This document shows, one piece after another, positions 60,297 through 64,000 of a stretch of 64,000 bases of DNA. The first letter of the stretch is position 1. Each line of letters begins with the position of its first letter. The DNA is from Piscicola geometra (taxonomy: Eukaryota > Annelida > Clitellata > Hirudinida > Piscicolidae), in assembly GCA_943735955.1 (NCBI GenBank), contig OX030957.1, positions 3,303,301-3,367,300 on the forward strand, given 5' to 3'. Made by a program: the position numbers and the translations under genes. The notes under the pieces were generated by a model. That model did no database searches, had not been told where the DNA came from, and was given only the letters and a program-made list of their open reading frames with translations.

Positions 60297-60993
60297 AAGT
60301 AATAATAGTAGTAATAGTAGGAGTAATAATAGTAGTAATAGTAGTAATAGTAGTAGGAGTAATAATAGTAGTAATAGTATCTGTTTGCGTTTGTTTTTTT
60401 TTAATGGAAAAAAAGAGAGTTAAAACGTGTGCTTTTATTCACAGTATTTTACGTTGTTTTCTAATAAAAATACTCTTATAATATAGGTTATATATTTATA
60501 AACTGAATTCATTTAATAATGTTTTTATTTGGTGTGTTAGTTGTCACTAAGAGTGAGTAAATCATTTTATTGATGACGCAGGAGAACACCCAAAAACACA
60601 TGAGTTTTCTCTTTACCTCATGATGCCCCTCTTCTGTGTCTCTCTCGCCCTCTACTACTACAACAAGTTTTTCTCTTTTCAATTAATCTGTTTAGTGAAG
60701 TTTCAATCATCTCGTCGATTTATACATTATGAAGCGCCACCACACTACCATCCAACAAGCACATCACCACCACCACATCATCGCCACCACGATGGCTTCG
60801 ACAGGTACCCAGCAAAGGTGTTTGTCGGCGACACCTACTGCTACTTCGCTGGCATGACTCTGGCAGTGAGTGGCATTCTGGGTCACTTCGGGAAAACCCT
60901 CCTGCTCTTCTTCTTGCCGCAAACCATCAACTTCGTCTACTCGGCTCCCCAGCTCTTTAAACTGCTTCCTTGTCCTCGCCATCGTCTGCCCAA
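56292..60993 (+). CDS. DPAGT1: UDP-GlcNAc:dolichyl-phosphate GlcNAc-1-phosphotransferase (partial, first 6 coding exons)
   Basis: ER membrane enzyme that starts N-glycan assembly by transferring GlcNAc-1-P to dolichyl phosphate; target of tunicamycin. Coding exons in the window: 56292-56455, 56560-56680, 56779-56992, 57772-57918, 60582-60666, 60805-60993, phases consistent, giving about 306 residues (human 408). Multiple hydrophobic helices. Conserved motifs: [27 protein letters not shown] with the Asp pair, [29 protein letters not shown]-type loop (here [12 protein letters not shown]), [15 protein letters not shown] with the catalytic-region Asp, and CPRHRLP. After CCC-AA the donor GTCAGC (60994) opens an intron that contains two hAT elements and runs out of the window, so the last exon(s), about 100 residues, lie to the right. 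Intron 4 (57919-60581) holds a C-type lectin gene on the opposite strand. TG repeats (about 57940-58016) follow its donor. Confidence 0.92.
58755..59492 (-). CDS. Secreted C-type lectin, nested in DPAGT1 intron 4 (complete, 3 exons)
   Basis: Coding exons on the minus strand: 59492-59426, 59325-59155, 59017-58755, phases consistent, 166 residues. Residues 1-22 ([20 protein letters not shown] plus HA) are a signal peptide. The rest is one C-type lectin domain starting [16 protein letters not shown], with [19 protein letters not shown] (the WxxAxxxCxxxGGxLAxxxS signature), then [33 protein letters not shown] in the long loop plus WND give the expected Ca2+ ligands; QPD usually points to galactose preference, though this varies in invertebrates. 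Six cysteines fit the long-form CRD. Likely a small secreted sugar-binding protein (defence, mucus or cell adhesion). It lies wholly inside the DPAGT1 intron on the opposite strand. Confidence 0.9.
60207..60378. repeat. (GTA)n trinucleotide tract in DPAGT1 intron 4
   Basis: About 55 AGT/GTA units with AAT and GAG interruptions. Low-complexity, non-coding. Confidence 0.93.
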
Positions 60994-61051
60994 GTCAGCC
61001 GCACTGTCATCTTGCTGTTGTTTGCTCTTGTTGTTGGATATGTGTATGAAC

Positions 61052-62673
61052 TAGAAGTCGGACATGGACGATTTTTCATTCCCGGTCCCGTCCCGTTCCC
61101 GAAATTTGTTTTCCCGTCCCGTCCCGTTCCCGATGGGACATCAGAATTTCGATTCCCGTCCCGTCCCGTTCCCGAAATTTGTTTTCCCGTCCCGTCCCGT
61201 TCCCGATGGGACATCAGAATTTCGATTCCCGTCCCGTCCCGTTCCCGAAATTTTTTTCCCGTCCCGTCCCGTTCCCGATGGGACATCAGAATTTTGATTC
61301 CCGTCCCGTCCCGTTCCCGAAATTTTGATTCCCGTCCCGACCCGTTCCCGAAAGCTTTTTGTTTTTTTATTCATTTTCGCTGCCGTTTTCACTGGTCCCA
61401 AACTTGCTAGTTCTAACATTTCTCAAAATTTATTATTTGAAAGTCAGAGAATATTTCTTTAAATAGAATTAAAAAAACACGATTTAAATTTCAAATATTT
61501 ATTGAAATGAAAGTATTGAAGTTAGTCATTGTTTTTGAGTAATTCAATCAAGTCTTCAATGCTTTTCACACGGGTTAAACCGTTAAGAGTTTCAGCTTTC
61601 AAATGAGATGATTTTGGGTCTGAAGTTAAACGACCACATATTGAAAAATTCGTTTACAGCGAATATAACTTGCAGATATACTAAACAATGTTTTGGCTAC
61701 TTCTTGTAGTATTTGAAAATTGCTAATTTTATTCCAATAAAATAAAACATCTTTATAGTTTTCAATTTTTTTGGGACGTAATTGTGAATATTTGTACAAT
61801 TCATCCTCTTCTGAATTTTTTTCTTCGTTCATTATTATTAATTCTTCAATAATGTTAGAAATATGTTTTTTGACAACATTCTTATTCTCCACAACTGAAA
61901 ATATAAAATCATTCGTATAATTTGATAGTATAATAATTTTATAATAATTTTTACGTTATAAAAACAAACAAAATAGGTCTAAATAACCATCATTTCTTTT
62001 TTTTCTCAACGACACTGCAGCTTGGTCTGGCTGTACAAAATAGAATTAAATTTTCTCTAATGAAAGTTTTGGTATTTATTTCTTTTCTATCCCAAACTTT
62101 TTTCCTATTAATCTTTCATACTGGGGATGCAACAGACATGCTGTCATATGAATAAGATCAATGGCATCTTTTCTTTTGTCGAAATGATCAACTGAGCAAT
62201 CATTTGGAAATTAATCATTCAAATTCAAAGTATTAATTTATAAAATTAAAATAATATAACAGACCATTTTGATTTCATCTGAAAAGTTTTCATCATCACC
62301 CATTTGTTCTAATCTCCCTAATCTTTGGACTCATCGTAACAACTTCAAATGTAGTGTTGGAGATTTCGACATTGGCAATGGTGGCTTCGTTATACATTTC
62401 TATTGCATTTGATACTTATTTAAAGTATCGATAAAATAAAAATTTCCATACTTAGAAGTTTGCTGAAAAATCATTGTTAAAGAATCCAATCCCAATAACT
62501 TTTATTCCCGTTTTCCCGTTCCCGATTTAAAAGTTGATTCCCGTTCCCGATTTGAATGTTGATTCCCGTTCCCGTCCCGAAAACCTATTCCCGGTTCTCG
62601 ACTTTTCCCGTCCCGAAATTAATTTTCATTCCCGTTCCCGCGGGAGTCCCGCGAGTACCCGGTCCGACCTCTA
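61052..62673. mobile_element. Complete non-autonomous hAT element (copy 1) with 8-bp target-site duplication
   Basis: 1622 bp. Terminal inverted repeats TAGAAGTCGGAC (61052) and GTCCGACCTCTA (62662-62673) fit the hAT YARNG end rule. GTATGAAC flanks both ends (61044-61051 and 62674-62681), the 8-bp duplication expected for hAT. Both ends carry CCCGTCCCGTTCCCG subterminal repeats. The interior retains a remnant of the transposase dimerisation domain on the minus strand. Inserted in the DPAGT1 intron after 60993. Confidence 0.85.
61626..61892 (-). pseudogene. hAT transposase C-terminal (dimerisation) remnant, copy 1
   Basis: Frame of 88 residues with FQILQEVAKTLFSISASYIR followed by CKRIF, the decayed form of the hAT dimerisation motif (ILxxVAxxxLSIPASSxxSERxFS). 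The rest of the transposase is missing, so the element must rely on another copy for movement. Confidence 0.75.
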
Positions 62674-62681
62674 GTATGAAC

Positions 62682-64000
62682 TAGAGGTCGGACATGGACG
62701 ATTTTTCATTCCCGGTCCCGTCCCGTTCCCGAAATTGTTTTTCCTGTCCCGTCCCGTTCCCGATGGGACATCAGAATTTTGATTCCCGTCCCGTCCCGTT
62801 CCCGAAATTGTTTTTCCCGTCCCGTCCCGTTCCCGAAATTGTTTTTCCCGTCTCGACCCGTTCCCGAAAGCTTTTTGTTTTTTTATTCATTTTGACTGCT
62901 GTTTTCACTGTTCCCAAACTTGCTAGTCCTAACATTTTTTGAAATTAATTATTTGAAAGTCAGAGAATAAATCTTTTAGTAAAATAAAAAAAACACGATC
63001 TAAAATTCAAATATTTATTGAAATGAAAGTATTGAAGTTAGTCATGGTTTTTGAGTAATTCAATCAAGTCTTTATTGCTTTTTACACCGGTTAAACCGTC
63101 AAGAGTTTTAGCTTTCAAATTAGATGATTTTGGGTCTAAAGTTAAATGACCACATGTTTAAAAAATTCCGTTCACAGGAAATATAACTTGCAGGTATACT
63201 AAACAAAATTTTGGCTACTTCTTGTAGTATTGGAAAATTTATCATTTCACTCCAATAAAATAAAACATCTTTATAATCTTCCTTTTTGTTGGGACGTAAT
63301 TGTGAATATTTGTACAATTCATCCTCTTCTGAATTTTTTTCTTCGTTCATTATTATTAATGCTGCAATAATGTTAGATATATGTTTTTTGACAACATTCT
63401 TATTCTTCACAACTGCAAATATAAAATCATTCGTATAATTTGATAGTATAATAATTTTATTATAATTTTTACGTTATAAAAACAAACATAATACTTCTAA
63501 ATAACCATCTTTTTTTTTCTCAACGGCACTGCAGCTTGGTCTGGCTGTACAAAATAGAATTAAATTTTTTCTTATGAAAGTCTTGGTATTCAAATCCACG
63601 TATTAATTTATAAAACAAAATAATGAAAATTACCATTTTGAATTCAACTGACAAGTTTTCATCATCACCCATTTGTTCTAATCTCCCTAATATTTGGATT
63701 CGGCATAACAACATTAAATGTAGTGTTGGAGATTTTGACGTTGGCAATGGTGCTTCGTTATACATTTATACATTTATATTGCATTTAATACCTATTTTAA
63801 GTACGGATTATGGATGAAATAGAGATTTCCATACTTAGAAGTTTGCTGAAAAATCATTTTTAAAGAATTCAATCCCAATAACTTTTTCCCTTTTTCCCGT
63901 TCCCGATTTAAAAGTTGATTTCCGTTCCCGTTTTTTCCCGTTCCCGATTTTAATTTTGATTCCCGTTCCCATCCCGAAAACCTATTCCCGGTTCCCGACT
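62682..64000. mobile_element. Second hAT element copy, cut by window end
   Basis: Starts TAGAGGTCGGACATGGACG immediately after the shared GTATGAAC at 62674-62681. It has the same layout as copy 1: CCCGTCCCGTTCCC subterminal array, dimerisation remnant, GTTGGAGATTT region, and right-hand TTCCCGTTCCCG array reaching the window edge. Internal differences include a shorter left subterminal array and many point changes, so the copies are related but not recent duplicates. Confidence 0.85.
63120..63410 (-). pseudogene. hAT transposase dimerisation remnant, copy 2
   Basis: Frame of 96 residues with FPILQEVAKILFSIPASYIS then CERNFLNMWS, a better-preserved hAT dimerisation motif than copy 1. A second antisense fragment at 63520-63765 has a matching decayed counterpart in copy 1 near 62280-62400. 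Both are remnants of a longer transposase. Confidence 0.78.

Noticed and set aside
61064..61410. Pro/Arg/Ser-rich frames (FPSRPVPD repeats) on both strands
   Set aside because: Translation of hAT subterminal CCCGTTCCCG repeats.

Overview
The window is nuclear DNA from an invertebrate animal. All the recognisable genes are split by spliceosomal introns and belong to animal families (LLGL, RILP-like, DBL-family RhoGEF, TAF6L, Ro60). GC content is low outside exons. Introns are short to medium and loaded with microsatellites and minisatellites. Low-complexity Asn/Thr/His/Ser tracts inside proteins, B-box/propeller genes without RING, and small DNA transposons would fit a lophotrochozoan such as an annelid. 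That assignment is inference only; no rRNA or mitochondrial marker is present.

Layout, left to right: ECI1 (+, 258-2085); the first two coding exons of DNPEP (-, 2408-2935), whose remainder would lie beyond ECI1; a 600-bp Mutator-like element (3289-3888); TAF6L (+, 4295-7882); a single-exon gene of unknown function (+, 9029-9715); a DBL/MCF2L-type RhoGEF (+, 25 coding exons, 10022-20423); NDUFB6 (-, 22019-23046); a RILPL1-like gene (+, 23511-27537); LLGL/lethal giant larvae (+, 22 coding exons, 29413-42730), with a 3.5-kb 18-bp satellite in one intron; a B-box/coiled-coil/propeller gene (-, 44811-47011); flotillin-2 (-, 47984-51036); a Ro60-like gene (+, 51403-55511) with a LINE remnant in an intron; and DPAGT1 (+, 56292 to beyond the window), with a C-type lectin gene nested antisense in intron 4 and two tandem hAT elements near the right edge. 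I placed exons by protein family similarity and by requiring GT/AG (once GC/AG) junctions with matching phase. Each model listed reads through in frame.

The genes do not form one pathway. Most are housekeeping (fatty-acid oxidation, transcription, complex I, N-glycosylation) or concern cell polarity and membrane traffic (LLGL, RhoGEF, RILPL, flotillin). There are three head-to-head pairs: DNPEP/TAF6L, NDUFB6/RILPL and FLOT2/Ro60. The last two have gaps of about 460 and 370 bp and may share promoters.

The most striking feature is strand-polarised intron structure on both strands. G/T-rich repeats sit just after donors, and C/A-rich repeats run directly into acceptors where a polypyrimidine tract would be expected. 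The two kinds can pair in RNA, so some introns may be bridged by UG/CA duplexes.
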